Shown piece by piece: positions 1 to 11,022 of a stretch of DNA of 64,000 bases. The stretch covers positions 33,815,068-33,879,067 of the forward strand of contig CM055319.2 of assembly GCA_029255685.2 (NCBI GenBank), read 5' to 3'. The notes under the pieces were generated by a model, which was not told the DNA's origin, did not search any database, and worked only from the letters and a program-made list of their open reading frames with translations. The stretch is from Silene conica (lineage: Eukaryota; Streptophyta; Magnoliopsida; Caryophyllales; Caryophyllaceae). Every line of letters starts with the position of its first letter. The stretch's first letter is position 1. A program made the position numbers and the translations under genes.

Positions 1-784
1 GAAATAAAGTGTTATTTTTCGAGTTGTTCATAATTCATAATACATTTATCGTAATAGAGTTTAAATACTCAAAACCAAGGTCATAAGATTCAAATGGGAC
101 GGTGAGACCATACTGAACCCTATTAAAGTGAATTGAATTATCATGACCTCACCCCTAGTTGCTTAAGCGAGGTGACATCTCAATGCAACCGGATGTGTGA
201 TGCGATTGATGGCGAGTTCGATTGCCATAGAGTCATACGGGATGACTAATCGATCACCTAGGCATGACATGTTAAGACACATTTGCCGGGCTAATGACCG
301 CTGATAGAGCTCTGGCATACTCTTATTAAAAGACTGCCTGGTCGTGGCGGGAGCATCTATCGTGTTTCACATGAGTCAGTTCTTGGACTAATGACTGTTC
401 TCTGAGGTGGCATAGTCTTCATATTAACTTTGATCTATGTCCTAACACCTTCGTAACTGGGGTTTATAAGGACATATTTTGGGTTATGATGGGCTATGGC
501 CAGCCGGAAGGAATAAGTCGATTAGGAATTGTCCACCCCTTGTCAGCGTTGAACAATATCTCTAGGCCACTCGAGGAGAATAATAACTAGAAATGCGTGG
601 CCACGCTCGGAAGGTATCTATAGTAGATAATTCCGGTCAGTAGTTATAACTCCAGATCGAGATAAACCACTCTAGATTTCAATCAATTGCCGGCACGACC
701 TGAGAGGACGCCATGCGTTGAGTGGGAGATAGTAATAGGGCAAGAGAATTGGTGACACACACTTGTCTCGGACAAGTGGGAGAT
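1..784 (+). other. 3' non-coding module between pol and 3' LTR of Copia E
   Basis: No coding potential is seen. In the same order as in Copia A (5950-6667, minus) and Copia D (40826-41574, minus) it carries a block GGCCACTCGAGGAG (565-578), a 12-bp palindrome GCGTGGCCACGC (595-606), AAACCACTCT near 665, ACGACCT near 697, a purine-rich GAGTGGGAGAT (720-730), an inverted repeat CACTTGTC/GACAAGTG, and the polypurine tract AGTGGGAGAT (775-784) touching the LTR. Conservation of these blocks in divergent families suggests a cis-acting RNA or DNA role; that role is inference. Confidence 0.7.
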
Positions 785-873
785 TGTTGGAGGAAGTGTC
801 CTCGACAATAGTGTGTTGACGTAATTAAAACTCATTTGAATGAAACAGAACTGGGAGTGTTACTCTTTTAAAG

Positions 874-953
874 TCAACTGATCAACATTTACCGATAATG
901 ATTGGCTGTCTAGAGTTTGACATTATCATCATATGATGGTGGTGATCAGTTGA
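874..953 (+). promoter_or_regulatory. Conserved two-helix stem-loop in LTR of Copia E
   Basis: Outer helix TCAACTGATC (874-883) pairs with GATCAGTTGA (944-953). Inner helix GATAATG (894-900) pairs with CATTATC (921-927). The 20-nt loop begins ATTGGCTG and ends GTTTGA. The same fold, at the same distance from the LTR start, occurs in Copia A and D with compensatory substitutions. Function unknown. Confidence 0.75.
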
Positions 954-1595
954 TTTCTTAAGGTCATATCTTTAGGGAATTCCGTCTCAATGGAATAATT
1001 AATTAATATTGTATTGGATACGAATTAATTAATAACTAGAAATTTGAAATGATTTTTCGTAACAAATATTATCATAATGGGATTATGATAATAAAAGGTA
1101 ATAAAATAGTTTTATTACATGATTTTATTTATTCGTTTAGGAAACGATTAAATTGAGAATAAACACGGTTGATCATAAAATTACAAAGAGTAGTAATTAA
1201 AATTATGATATTACATTTTTATAAGATAGTAATTTCGAATTACTAATAGTATTATTTAAATGTTATAAAATTGTGAATTATGAATTTTAAAAGGGTAAAA
1301 TTGCATAATTAACAAATTAGGTCATGTGTTATGGGACATATGTGACATGTTACAAATTAACACAATTGACAAAAATCAAATGGGTCTATTGTAAGCCTCA
1401 TTTCAGCCGTGACATTGGACACACAATGTGATTATGTGTATTACACACTAAACCTATGTTTAGGTGTGTAAGGATGTGTAAGATATGTAAGGCATATTGT
1501 GTGCTTTGTGTAAGTAATAGAAGGCCATGCATTGGCTTTTGGTTGCTTGAGATGGCCGGCCATCTTGGTCCAACAAGCAAGGTCATCTTGCTTCC

Positions 1596-1605
1596 TATAT
1601 ATATA
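1596..1605 (+). promoter_or_regulatory. TATA-like box in Copia E LTR
   Basis: TATATATATA is followed within 20 bases by CAACACTCTCCATGC, the usual look of a plant LTR core promoter. It lies about 810 bp into the LTR, so transcription would start near 1630. Prediction only. Confidence 0.4.
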
Positions 1606-2087
1606 CACAACACTCTCCATGCATACTACTAGTGGTTCAACACTTAATCTTTATTCTTACAACATCCAATTCTCAATATGTTTACTAGAGATTAATAATT
1701 CTAGTATTGAAAATCATTTTATTCGAATAATATTAAGTGTAATATTATTATTATTTCTAGTATACTAATTCTATTTTTCTAGTAACAAAAATAGTGTTAG
1801 TTTGAGATCGGGTCCTTGATACGTACCTTTAGGAGACGATTTTTGTTAGATCGTTACAAGAGGATTTCGGTTATTTGAAGACTCACATAATAGGTGATTA
1901 TTGAGTATAAACCTTCTAAAACCAATGTAAGGACAATCACATCTTATGATATCATCATGCATGCATAAGATCTTATTAAGTTTTGTGACCTAAACTTAAA
2001 GGAACAAAACTCACATTAGATATGAGTATGATAACAGGAACTTAGTTCCCAACACAATTGCATAGTGATGCATGTTGATATGAGAGT

Positions 2088-2090
<3 letters not shown>

Positions 2091-2151
<61 letters not shown>
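2091..2151. repeat. (TA)n microsatellite, left flank of Copia A
   Basis: About 30 TA units. A matching TA-rich tract starts at 57541 on the other side of Copia A, so A inserted into a TA microsatellite. The short stretch 2055-2090 between E and this repeat shows nothing recognisable. Confidence 0.95.
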
Positions 2152-2155
<4 letters not shown>

Positions 2156-3693
2156 AGTTATTTAGGTATAGTTTATACTCATCTTATGATATATGTAATG
2201 TAATACCTCGGAAACTTGGCCTCGATAATTAAGTTTATTTTTGTGTCGCTAGTTTGTTTTACGGTTTTAAGTATCTATGTCTTAAGTAGTTAAACAACTT
2301 ATGTTGTTGTGAGGGTTCGATCCCTAGACCTCTAGCACAACAATTACGTTGTTGTGAGGGTTCGATCCCTAAACCTTCTGGCACGTTGGTTTGGACCTCG
2401 TGGTGTGTGCCCTCACCCAAGCCCACGGTTCAATTGAGGAAAACAAATCCCTAAAACCCCTACCAGGCAGCCTTCCTGCCGTCATCTTTGAACACTCTTT
2501 CTAGACCTAAAATTTACCCTAATCACATAACTTTTTACACACCAAGGCAGCCGCCACATCAAGGAAGGAGGGAAGGGCGTTCACGGTGGTCAAACACGGG
2601 GCTAAGGTGGTTCGTTCTAGCTAGGAAGTCGGTATGTTCACGTTGCTCTGTTTTCACGGTTCCTAGTGTCTGTTTTGGTTGCTTGTTTTCAATCGTGTAC
2701 TGTGTCTAAGAGGATCTGACCTTCGGGTATTTGTAATGTATGTTGTTTAGGGGTCAGATAGGTACCAGTCCATGTCGTCTTTGACCCCCTAACACCGCCG
2801 TGTGTAGTGTTTTAGGGAGGCTGTCAGTGAAACGCGTTTCTGGGTTGTTTGTGGGTGTGGAGTGTTGAATCTGTTTTCGTTAAGATTAACTTATGGGTTG
2901 ACTCTGGGTCTTGGTTCTAGAGTCAAGGATGAGTCAGGGAGAGGATGGTGGTTCTCATGATGACTGGGCGTGGTCAGGGTGGCTGTTAGGGTGGTGATCG
3001 ATGGCTGTACGGGAAGGGAATCAGAGGAGGTTTCAGTAGTGTTTCTGGGTTCAGGTTTCACGCGGGTGTTTGGGGTGGTACCACCGATGATTAGGGGGAG
3101 GTCGGTGCGGTGGTACCACCATGGTTGGTGAGTATGTGGTCTGGGCAGTCTGTGGTGGCGGTCTAGGGTGGTCTGGTAGTGTTTGGTGGTGGCTGCGGTA
3201 TGTAGAACAGGCGGGTAAGGAGTGGGTTGCGAGTAAAGTGAGGGTACAGCAGTGGTTATGGCGGTTGTGTGAGGCGGTTTTGGAAGGTGTTTATGGGTGG
3301 TGGTTTCCATCAGGGTGACGTGGGAGGTGAGTGGTGTCGGGGGTGGCGCCAGGTGTGAGTTTGGGTGGCGGTACTGGTGGTTACAGCTGTGTTTGCAGGG
3401 GGTAAAAAGGGTGTTGCAGGTCACGGTTTTAATGAGTTGGTCGTGGGTAGGGTGTTGCTGCTAGTTCGAGAGGTGCTTAGGGTATGTTAGGGGCGGTGGT
3501 GAGTGTTAGTGGGTGCTGCGTGGTACGGTGGTGGCAACCACCGTGTCATGGTGGTGGTTCGGGTGGTGTATAGGTGTCGAATGGGCTGTTAAAGTGGGCT
3601 GTTTATGGGCTGTTAAGGAGTTTAGTTGTTCGATGTTTTGCTCGGTTGTTAGTGGGTCGTGTTTGTTGAGTCGTTTGTCTTATTAGTTTACTC

Positions 3694-3742
<49 letters not shown>
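3694..3742. repeat. (ATT)n microsatellite in solo LTR
   Basis: About 16 TTA/ATT units in a row inside the 2199-4719 solo LTR. Confidence 0.95.
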
Positions 3743-4187
3743 CAGTATTAGTATTATGGTTGTATGAGTGATTTATTTTATTAACAATGTTTAATTTGAG
3801 ATATTACTACTAAGTTTTAAAAGCCGTCTTTTGTTCTTTTATTAATTCGTTATTCCGTAGTTGAAATTTGCTAGTCGGGAAATCTATAAGTTTAGGAAGT
3901 TTCTATTTATGGAAACTTTCCTTTTATAAAGGGTTTCTATTTATAGAAAGTGTAAGTTGTTTTGGGGTTCGGGAAGGTTTTAATTCGTTACATATACATG
4001 TTTAGGTAGCGAGTTTCGTGTGGAACACTTCTATCGAGCCTGGACGTATCTACATTTCCTGCTATTTCAGGTAGGGGAATACTACATATATGAGATGTGT
4101 AATCTGTTTATTGGTTGATATTAATTATGTTCATATATATTGTTATATGATTGGTATATTGTGATATATAATTCTGTGATACGATAT

Positions 4188-4317
4188 GGTGCGAAGATAA
4201 AGGGTCTGTGTTTGGTGCGGAGATAAAGGGTCTGTGTTTGGTGCGGAGATAAAGGGTCTGTGTTTGGTGCGGAGATAAAGGGTCTGTGTTTGGTGCGGAG
4301 AAAAAGGGTCTGTGATT
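4188..4317 (+). repeat. 26-bp tandem repeat, five copies
   Basis: The unit begins GGTGCGGAGATAAAGGG and continues TCTGTGTTT. The first copy has GCGAAG and the fifth GAGAAAAAG; the middle three look identical. It lies in the downstream third of the solo LTR. Confidence 0.9.
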
Positions 4318-5785
4318 CGGAGTGGAGAAGTTCGGCTTTCTATTTATAGTAATGTTTGGTTGTTTACTATTCCTCTACTCAACCTCGTGGTTGACCCTGT
4401 GTATTCGTGTGACACCTGTGATGATCCGTGATGGGGAGCAGTTTTGACAGGAAAGATTGTGCTGTGGGAGCATGGGATGGCGTGAGCACTTGGATGGACC
4501 GACTTAGATGTAGATCACATACTTTGTAGTTATCAGTTGTACTTTAATTTCCGCTGTGTAGCATTTGTAACACTGAAGTTTAAATTTTATCAGTTTTTAT
4601 ATAAAGTGCTTTGGTTTGATTTACTTTGTTATTCACTACCTCGGATATTCCGAGATGGTAACAGCTCAATTTATTGAGGATGTCTTGCCAAAGGCTCCTT
4701 AATAAATCGGGGTGTTACATGTAATTACAATTTAATTATTTTATACCTAAATCTACATGCATGGGAAAAAAAAATGTAAAACTTTGTCTAAATAAAGTTA
4801 AAGATAAGAAAACCATACTTAGCTAATGGTTATTGTTTTTTTCTTTTTGGACACCACAACAAGGACTCCTTCCTTATTGTAGTTCTTGTGCTTGTATTAT
4901 AAGGATGATCCTCCACAAAGTTGTTATAATAAACAACCTCCAAAGGTAGCACCCAAGACTAGCCAAAAAAACATCACTAGTATAATTAACTAGATAATAC
5001 TAGTATTAATAATATATTTTTGATATAATAACTAATATTATTACAATAATATTACTAGTTTAAATATGTGTTTTATGTAATAAGGATGAAGAAAATAAGA
5101 AGATAAAATTGGTCTTTTGTTGTTGATGAAACCATCCAACATGGACTTAAAAGACCAACAATTTCTTCTAATTTTTCAACCTAATAATGTTATGGAATTT
5201 AAGGGTATTTATAGGAAAAATTGGAGCACAAATATTAGGCACAATTGACCCTTAGGTGGACACTTGTTGTGTCTACAAAAATTGGTCCAACATGGCCTAA
5301 TTTTGGGTAGTTCTGATTTTCGATATTTACCCCCACAAATGCTTATAAGTCTTATATTTAATTATCTTACATAATTAAATATTAATTTAATTGATTTAAC
5401 TTTTAATAATTCAATTAACAACTCATAATTACTCAACTATTAAGTGATTATAAAACTATTTTATTTACATACATTGTGCAAATTAAATATTAAGTCCACT
5501 AGCTAATTTTACAACTCATTATAAAACTAAATAGCTAATTGATTCCCCTTTATATTTAATACACATATCAAATAAATTGTTAACTAATTAACAATTTATA
5601 AAAAAAAATTATTATTTAATATCATATATTTAAATAATTAAAACTTATTTTATTCCGAGTTCGTAACCCGTCATCAAATAATATACTATCTTGACTAATA
5701 AAGTCAATATTAGTAGAATAATTATTTCGTATAAATAATTAATCCTAATACAATTTTGGGCGTCCTATAGGTGTGACCTAAAGGG

Positions 5786-5868
5786 ATCAGCTGATCACCG
5801 CCGTTTACACGACAGTAATGTCAAACTCTAGTCAGCCAATCATTACTGATATACGATGACCAGCTGAT
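5786..5868 (-). promoter_or_regulatory. Conserved stem-loop, Copia A 3' LTR
   Basis: Outer helix ATCAGCTGATCA (5786-5797) with TGACCAGCTGAT (5857-5868); inner helix CAGTAATG (5813-5820) with CATTACTG (5841-5848); 20-nt loop. It lies about 80-165 nt from the element's LTR start at 5949, as in E and D. A second copy is at 57377-57459. Confidence 0.75.
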
Positions 5869-5949
5869 AAATAAATAAATAAATTCCCAAACATTTCCTA
5901 CAAGATTTATAAAGTAAATGCACATATTGTGGAAGACATTACTCCAACA

Positions 5950-6667
5950 ATCTCCCACTTGTCTGACACAAGTGTGCATTACCAATTCTCTTGTCCAATA
6001 ATATCTCCCACTCAATGCAAGATGTCTTTCAGGTCGTACTTGCACGTAATCACATTAAAAGTGGTTTTTCTCGATCAGGAGAATCATTGTCTGACCGGAT
6101 AATCTTATCCGAGCGTGGCCACGCATTTACAATGATCTCTCCTCGAGTGGCCTTGAGATAAAAAATGACAAAGGACAATTCTGTTGACCTATCATCTTTA
6201 TCTAATATAGATCACAATAACCCAGTAGATGCTCATCGGCCTCCTTTTAAAGTGCGACCTAGAACAAGAACTAAAGTTACCGGAAAACCATATTAACTCA
6301 GAAAGATAGTCATCAGTCTAAAGAATTGACTTCAAGGAATGATAAGAAATCCTTGCTACGACCTAGCAACACGAAGGATTTCAAAAACGGTCACTGTCCG
6401 ACAAATCATAATCTGCCTATGTAATCGATCAATCATCGTTATGACCAAATGACAATCGAACTTGTCATCTATCGCCTTACAATCTAGTCACTCGGAGATG
6501 TCACCTCATTAAGTAACTAGGGACCAAAATACAATGTTAATCCAATTCACTTTAATAAAGTTCGAAATTGCCGCTACAACCTATTTGGATGGAACAAAGT
6601 ATTACGATAAATGTCAAATATATTTAATACAATATTTAATTTACAATAGTTCTGGCATTCGTTTTAA
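5950..6667 (-). other. 3' non-coding module of Copia A with polypurine tract
   Basis: Lies between the end of pol (6668) and the 3' LTR. The strand complementary to 5950-5963 reads ACAAGTGGGAGAT, the plus-strand primer tract. A 12-bp palindrome GCGTGGCCACGC is at 6113-6124, with the CTCGAG-containing block just beside it. No ORF of note. Confidence 0.75.
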
Positions 6668-7402
6668 TCACATCGAAACTACATGACTTTCATGTTTCGC
6701 CTGAGACAATGCCTTGGTTAAAGGATCAGCTATGTTCTCAGCTGTCCCTACCTTACAAACTGTAATTTCTTTCCTTTCTATTAAATCTCTTATTACATGA
6801 AATTTCCTAAGTACATGTCTAGATTTATTACTAGATTTTGGCTCTTTTGCTTGAAAAATTGCCCCGATGTTATCACAATATAAGGTGATAGGATCCTCTG
6901 CAGTCGATACTACTTTCAGTTCTTCCAAAAATTGTCTAATCCAAACAGCTTCTTTTGCAGCTTCAGATGCTGCAATGTACTCAGCTTCCGTTGTAGAATC
7001 AGCAGTCACAGACTCCTTAAAACTCCTCCAACAAACCACTCCTCCATTTAACACAAAGACATATCCAGCTTGAGATTTCAGATCATCCCTGTCGGTTTGG
7101 AAACTAGCATCTGTATAACCTTTTATACGTAGCTCAGATTCTCCTCCAAACACTAAGAATGAATCCTTAGTCCTTCTTAAGTACTTTAGGATATTCTTGA
7201 CAGCTATCCAGTGACTTTCACCTGGATTTTTCTGATAGCGACTGGTCATACTCAAAGCATATGCAACGTCAAGACGAGAACACATCATAGCATACATGAT
7301 CGATCCAACAGCGGAAGCAAAAGGGATCATTTTCATGCGTTCAATATCCTCTGATTTAGTAGGACACTGTGATTTACTCAAAGTGATCCCACAACCCATA
7401 GG
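6668..7402 (-). pseudogene. Copia A RNase H domain (broken pol)
   Basis: About 243 codons encode the end of RT and the Copia RNase H. Visible are ASAVGSIMYAM, the first acidic site GYTDASFQTD, STTEAEYIAASEA, YCDNIGAIFQAKE and NIADPLTKAL near the C terminus. It is in the same frame as the RT segment above it but is cut off from it by a TAA at 7405-7403 replacing a leucine codon. The C terminus stops after HVVSM, about eight residues earlier than in Copia D. RNase H would degrade the RNA strand of the hybrid during reverse transcription; this copy cannot be made as part of a polyprotein. Confidence 0.88.
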
Positions 7403-8262
7403 TTAAAACCCTCTCTTGGAGTTCTTCATATTGAATCGGTCAAGAATTTTATCAATATAAGTCTCTTGACTCAATGCTAGTATCCTTTTAGATCTATCCC
7501 TATAAATTTGGATACCCAAGATGCGTTGAGCTTCTCCCAAATCTTTCATTTGAAAATGATTTCCTAACCATTTCTTAACAGAAGTAAGCATATCTAAATC
7601 ATTCCCAATGAGTAATATGTCATCCACATAAAGAAGTAAGAAAACAACTTTACTCCCACTGAATTTCATGTATAAACATGGCTCTTCAACACTTCGAGAA
7701 AAACCATTCTGTTTTATAACATGATCAAAACGATGATTCCAACTCCTTGATGCTTGCTTAAGACCATAAATTGACCTCTTAAGCTTGCATACTTTGTTAG
7801 GATTTTTAGGATCCTCAAAACCTTCAGGTTGTGTCATGAACACTTCCTCTTCCAGAAATCCATTCAGGAACGCGGTTTTGACATCCATTTGCCATATTTC
7901 ATAATCATGAAATGCAGCAATCGCTAACATTATCCGAACAGATCTAAGCATAGCAACTGGTGCAAAAGTTTCATCATAGTGTAAACCATGAATTTGGGTG
8001 AAACCTTTTGCAACCAATCTAGCTTTGTAAACATCTGGATGTCCATCTATACCTATTTTGATCTTGAATATCCATTTACACTGAAGAGGTCTAACATCTT
8101 GAGGTAAATCAACCAGGTCCCATACCTGATTATCATACATGGAATTCATCTCGGATTGCATGGCCTCAAGCAATAGCTTTGAATTAGAACTCGTAATAGC
8201 TGCTTTGTAGGTTTTGGGTTCATTACTTTCTAAAAGTAAAACCTCATATTCACCATCTCCTT
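7403..8262 (-). pseudogene. Copia A reverse transcriptase (broken pol)
   Basis: The Copia RT is recognisable from LQCKWIFKIK, ARLVAKGFTQ, WQMDVKTAFLNG, KLKRSIYGLKQASRSWNHRF and the catalytic LYVDDILLIGND. The frame ends at a TAA (7405-7403) after SKRGF. At its upstream end, near 8275, a one-base loss moves it out of frame with the integrase tail. Residue-level similarity to Copia D is high around the catalytic palm, and the two copies are clearly homologous. Confidence 0.9.
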
Positions 8263-8655
8263 CTATAATACCAAGGTATATCGATTAGGTTGGCGACTAA
8301 CCCTCTCTGACCTCCTAGGTCCAGATGGAATAATAACTGATTGAGACGTAAGAGGAACATCTTCCTGTGATGTCATGTCAGTTTGTGGCTCTTGAATTTC
8401 TTCAAGTTCAAATTTTCTCCCACTCTGTCTTCTAGAAATAAATTCCTTTTCTAGAAAGACAACTTCACGAGCCACGAACACTTTGTTCTCGTTATTGTTG
8501 TAAAAAAAATAGCCACATGTTTCCTTTGGGTATCCTACAAATATACATTTTTCAGAACGTGGTTCAAGCTTATCGTCAGACTTGTTCTTGACATATGCTT
8601 CACAACCCCATATATTCATGTATCGCAAATTCGGAATTTTTCCTTTCCATATTTC
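8263..8655 (-). pseudogene. Copia A integrase C-terminal region and linker
   Basis: The frame continues the integrase from EIWKG and includes IWGCEAYVK, KCIFVGYPKET and an acidic/serine-rich linker ending in RRSERVSRQPNRYT. The upstream boundary is a TAA at 8658-8656 where Copia D has tyrosine (TPYELWKG). The downstream boundary is a frameshift near 8275. Part of the Gag-Pol pseudogene; it is not a separate gene. Confidence 0.82.
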
Positions 8656-9401
8656 TTAAGGAGTTTTATCAGTTGCTTTAGTGGGACTTACATTTAACGA
8701 TCGTATAGCAGCCAAAATTGCAAAACCCCAAAACGATTTAGGTAATTCTGTTTGACTCATCATTGATCGAACCATATCTAATAAAGTTCGATTTCTCCTT
8801 TCTGCCACACCATTTATTTGTGGTGTACCTGGAGGAGTTAACTGAGATACAATACCACAGTCTTTTAGTTGATCTTTGAATTCATTACTTAAATATTCAC
8901 CACCACGATCTGATCGTAATGCTTTAATTTTCTTATTTAATTGATTTTCTACTTCATTCTGAAGCTCTTTAAACTTATGAAAAGCTTCACTTTTATACCT
9001 CATTAAGTAGATAAATCCAAATCTACTCATGTCATCGGTAAAAGTAATAAAGTAGTCAAAATTTTCTCTAGCTGTGATGGACATTGGACCACAAACATCT
9101 GTATGTATTAATCCTAATAACTCACTAGCTCGAGTTCCTTTGCCTAAGAATGGAGAACGAGTCATCTTGCCAAGAAGACAAGATTCACATATACCAAAAG
9201 ATTCAAAATCAAACAGTTTTATAATACCAGTCGATACTAGTCTTTTAATGCGCTTCTCGTTTATATGTCCTAATCGACAATGCCATAAATAAGATTGATC
9301 GGAATCACCTGTTTTGAGTCTTTTATTGTCTATATGATAAACATCATTGCAAATATCTAGAATATAAATACCGTTGATTGAAATAGCTTTACTATATACA
9401 A
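8656..9401 (-). pseudogene. Copia A integrase catalytic core
   Basis: The zinc-binding module reads WHCRLGH...CESCLLGK (HHCC). The DDE core shows HTDVCGP, LRSDRGGEY and the glutamate in GVAERRNRT. The frame starts at the edge of the 9402-12488 solo LTR and joins directly to the protease half at 12494 once the insertion and its TACAA duplication are discounted, so the solo LTR split a previously continuous ORF. It ends at the premature TAA at 8658. Confidence 0.9.
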
Positions 9402-10452
9402 TGTAACAGCCCAATATTTCGGGACCTGGAATTTTAAAGATTTTAAGTTCAAGTTCGAGAAATAATTTATATTTCGTAATTCTTGGTATTTCATTTAACT
9501 AACCGATTAATTTATGTGAGAATATTTAAAAGAATTTAAATAAGATTTTATTTAATTGCGTAATTTACGTCTTAGTAATTTAATTTCATAGTCCGGAAAT
9601 ATTTATATCGTCTTAAGTTTGTAGTTACCTTAAGTCGATGTTCTTAGCTCAAATCGTCTTAAAACTCGTCTTATGGGCCTAACTTGTTAATGGATCCATT
9701 TTTCCTCTTTTTCCTCACAAAACCCTAACCCCACCATCTTCTACCTCTCTCCTCCAATTCATTTTTCAGATTTAACAAAGAAGCAAAACACCATTTTTGA
9801 TTTCCTCCTTCTTCAATCTTAAAACTCTCATAGAATCTTCGTTTCTTATCCGATTGAGGCGATTTTCGCGGCTACGGATTCCTCTCCTTGAGCCCGTCGT
9901 TTTAAGGTAATAAATCTTGCAATTTGTGACAGTAGGATTTTCGGCCTATTCACATAATTTCGAAATTCGTGATTTTTCTTCGATGTTTGTGTTGATTTAG
10001 ACGGTGTTTGTGTTAACCCGGAAGAGGGCTTGATGATTATTGAAGAAGATCTCGAAGATTTCAAGGATTTCGCTAAGTAACGGTGACGATAATGAGATAA
10101 CTCGGCCTTTATGTGTATATTAGCAAGTTTGTTGTGTTCTTGTGTTTAGTTTCTGATTTTGTTGAAATACAATGCTTAAAGGATTTAGTAACATGTTTAG
10201 GAATGTGTTATTGTGTTGAATTCAAGCTTGTTGATGTTCTTAAGATCATATGTTGTTTTTCTGAAATTTGCACATTTTGCGACGGATACTCGGTATAATC
10301 ATTTGAGGATTGTTATGGGATTTGTATGCTGTTAGGATAGTGATATTTGATGTTTATAATGTTGGGCAAATCATACTTGTAGTGATTATTGAAGTTTATA
10401 GGTCGATTTGTGAAGTTTGAAAAGGATTGGAAAAATGCGTTTTTCGTTACAG

Positions 10453-10850
10453 GCTCTCTGAGCCGGTCGACCGACCGGCCGCCGGTCGACCGGCTGGGAG
10501 TGCGTTTGCGTGTTTTTCGTATTTTTGAGAAATTGGCCTTGGACTGCCAGCCGGCCGACCGACTGCCTGCCGACCGGCTGGTAGCCCCTTTGTGTCATGC
10601 GTGTTTTTGCGAAAACTATAGGTAGATGGGAGCCCAGCCGGCAGACCGGCCGCCTGCCAGCCGGCTGGGAGTACAATTGGGACTGGGTTGCGATTTTAGT
10701 AAAGGCTAGGGAATGGAGTTCCCAGCCGGCCGACCGGCTGCCTGCCGACCGGCTGGGAGTCCGTGTGTTGTTTGGTGCAAAAGAGAAAGGGAAGGCTGAG
10801 GAGGTCACCAGCCGGCCGACCGGCTGCCTGCCGACCGGCTGGGGACCCCT
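10453..10850. repeat. GC-rich palindrome array (5 units) in solo LTR
   Basis: Five units of about 42 bp spaced roughly 88 bp apart, each built as CCAGCCGGCCGACCGGCTG followed by CCTGCCGACCGGCTGGGA or close variants. They start near 10455, 10546, 10632, 10720 and 10806. Each unit is two back-to-back inverted repeats. The same motif occurs in Athila B and C, which are otherwise unrelated to this LTR. Confidence 0.9.
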
Positions 10851-11010
10851 GTAAGCTAATTTTGAATTGTAAATCGTTCGTAACTTTCAAACGGTTAATC
10901 GGTTTTGATTGAAACTTGTTGTGTGTACCTTTGACATGTATTTGAGGTCCCCGGAGGATGGGCAACATTATATTGGGTTCGGGAATGGAGTAAGGATAGA
11001 GACCCCCCGG

Positions 11011-11022
11011 TCGGGTAACCGA
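11011..11022 (+). other. GTAA-capped hairpin, copy 1
   Basis: TCGG-GTAA-CCGA (11011-11022), preceded by GACCCCCCGG and followed by AAGGGAAACCGGCTCTCC. A second copy of the whole cassette is near 11917-11956 with changed but still complementary stem bases. Confidence 0.5.

Larger units (their letters stand above)
1..2054 (+). mobile_element. Ty1/Copia element E, 3' part (truncated by window edge)
   Basis: The left edge holds the end of a plus-strand Copia element: a 3' non-coding module (1-784), a polypurine tract directly before 785, and one complete LTR (785-2054) with TGTTGG...CCAACA ends. The pol gene and 5' LTR lie outside the window. The assignment rests on the same module, polypurine tract and LTR organisation seen in Copia A and D further right, where the coding regions are visible. 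The target-site duplication cannot be checked because the left end is missing. Confidence 0.85.
785..2054 (+). repeat. 3' LTR of Copia E (1270 bp)
   Basis: The LTR starts TGTTGGAGGAAGTG right after the polypurine tract and ends TTCCCAACA, giving terminal inverted TGTTGG/CCAACA. A TATA-like run lies at 1596-1605. A stem-loop shared with the other Copia LTRs lies at 874-953. ORFs of 71-78 codons within it look spurious. Confidence 0.85.
2199..4719 (+). mobile_element. Solo LTR of a Ty3-type retrotransposon (2521 bp)
   Basis: It starts TGTAATACCTCGG and ends GGGGTGTTACA, and is flanked by a perfect 5-bp duplication TGTAA (2194-2198 and 4720-4724). It interrupts the Copia A 3' LTR exactly: the uninterrupted sequence is present at 30936-30948. 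Long LTRs starting TGTAA and ending TTACA are typical of plant chromoviruses of the Tekay type, but no internal region remains, so lineage is inferred. ORFs inside it (for example 2891-3424) are low-complexity frames, not genes. Most likely left by LTR-LTR recombination. Confidence 0.88.
2152..5949 (-). repeat. 3' LTR of Copia A, split by a solo LTR
   Basis: LTR sequence occupies 2152-2198 and 4725-5949; 2199-4719 is an inserted solo LTR and 4720-4724 its duplicated target. In element orientation the LTR begins TGTTGGAGTAATG and ends CTAACA. It aligns along its length with the 5' LTR pieces at 30889-31066, 54192-54691 and 56948-57540. The right copy lacks five bases near 57076 (AAATTAAATATT versus AAATATT). 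Confidence 0.92.

Noticed and set aside
2891..3424. 177-codon minus-strand ORF (His/Pro/Thr-rich)
   Set aside because: Lies wholly inside a solo LTR, with low-complexity composition and no family resemblance.
2199..4719. Complete small non-autonomous retrotransposon
   Set aside because: Only one LTR-like unit with no internal primer or polypurine sites and a single 5-bp duplication; a solo LTR is simpler.
10386..10968. Several overlapping ORFs on both strands
   Set aside because: Generated by the GC-rich palindromes, which lack stop codons; the same happens at 14641-15129, 28170-28811, 31041-31394, 39449-39768 and 52467-52987.
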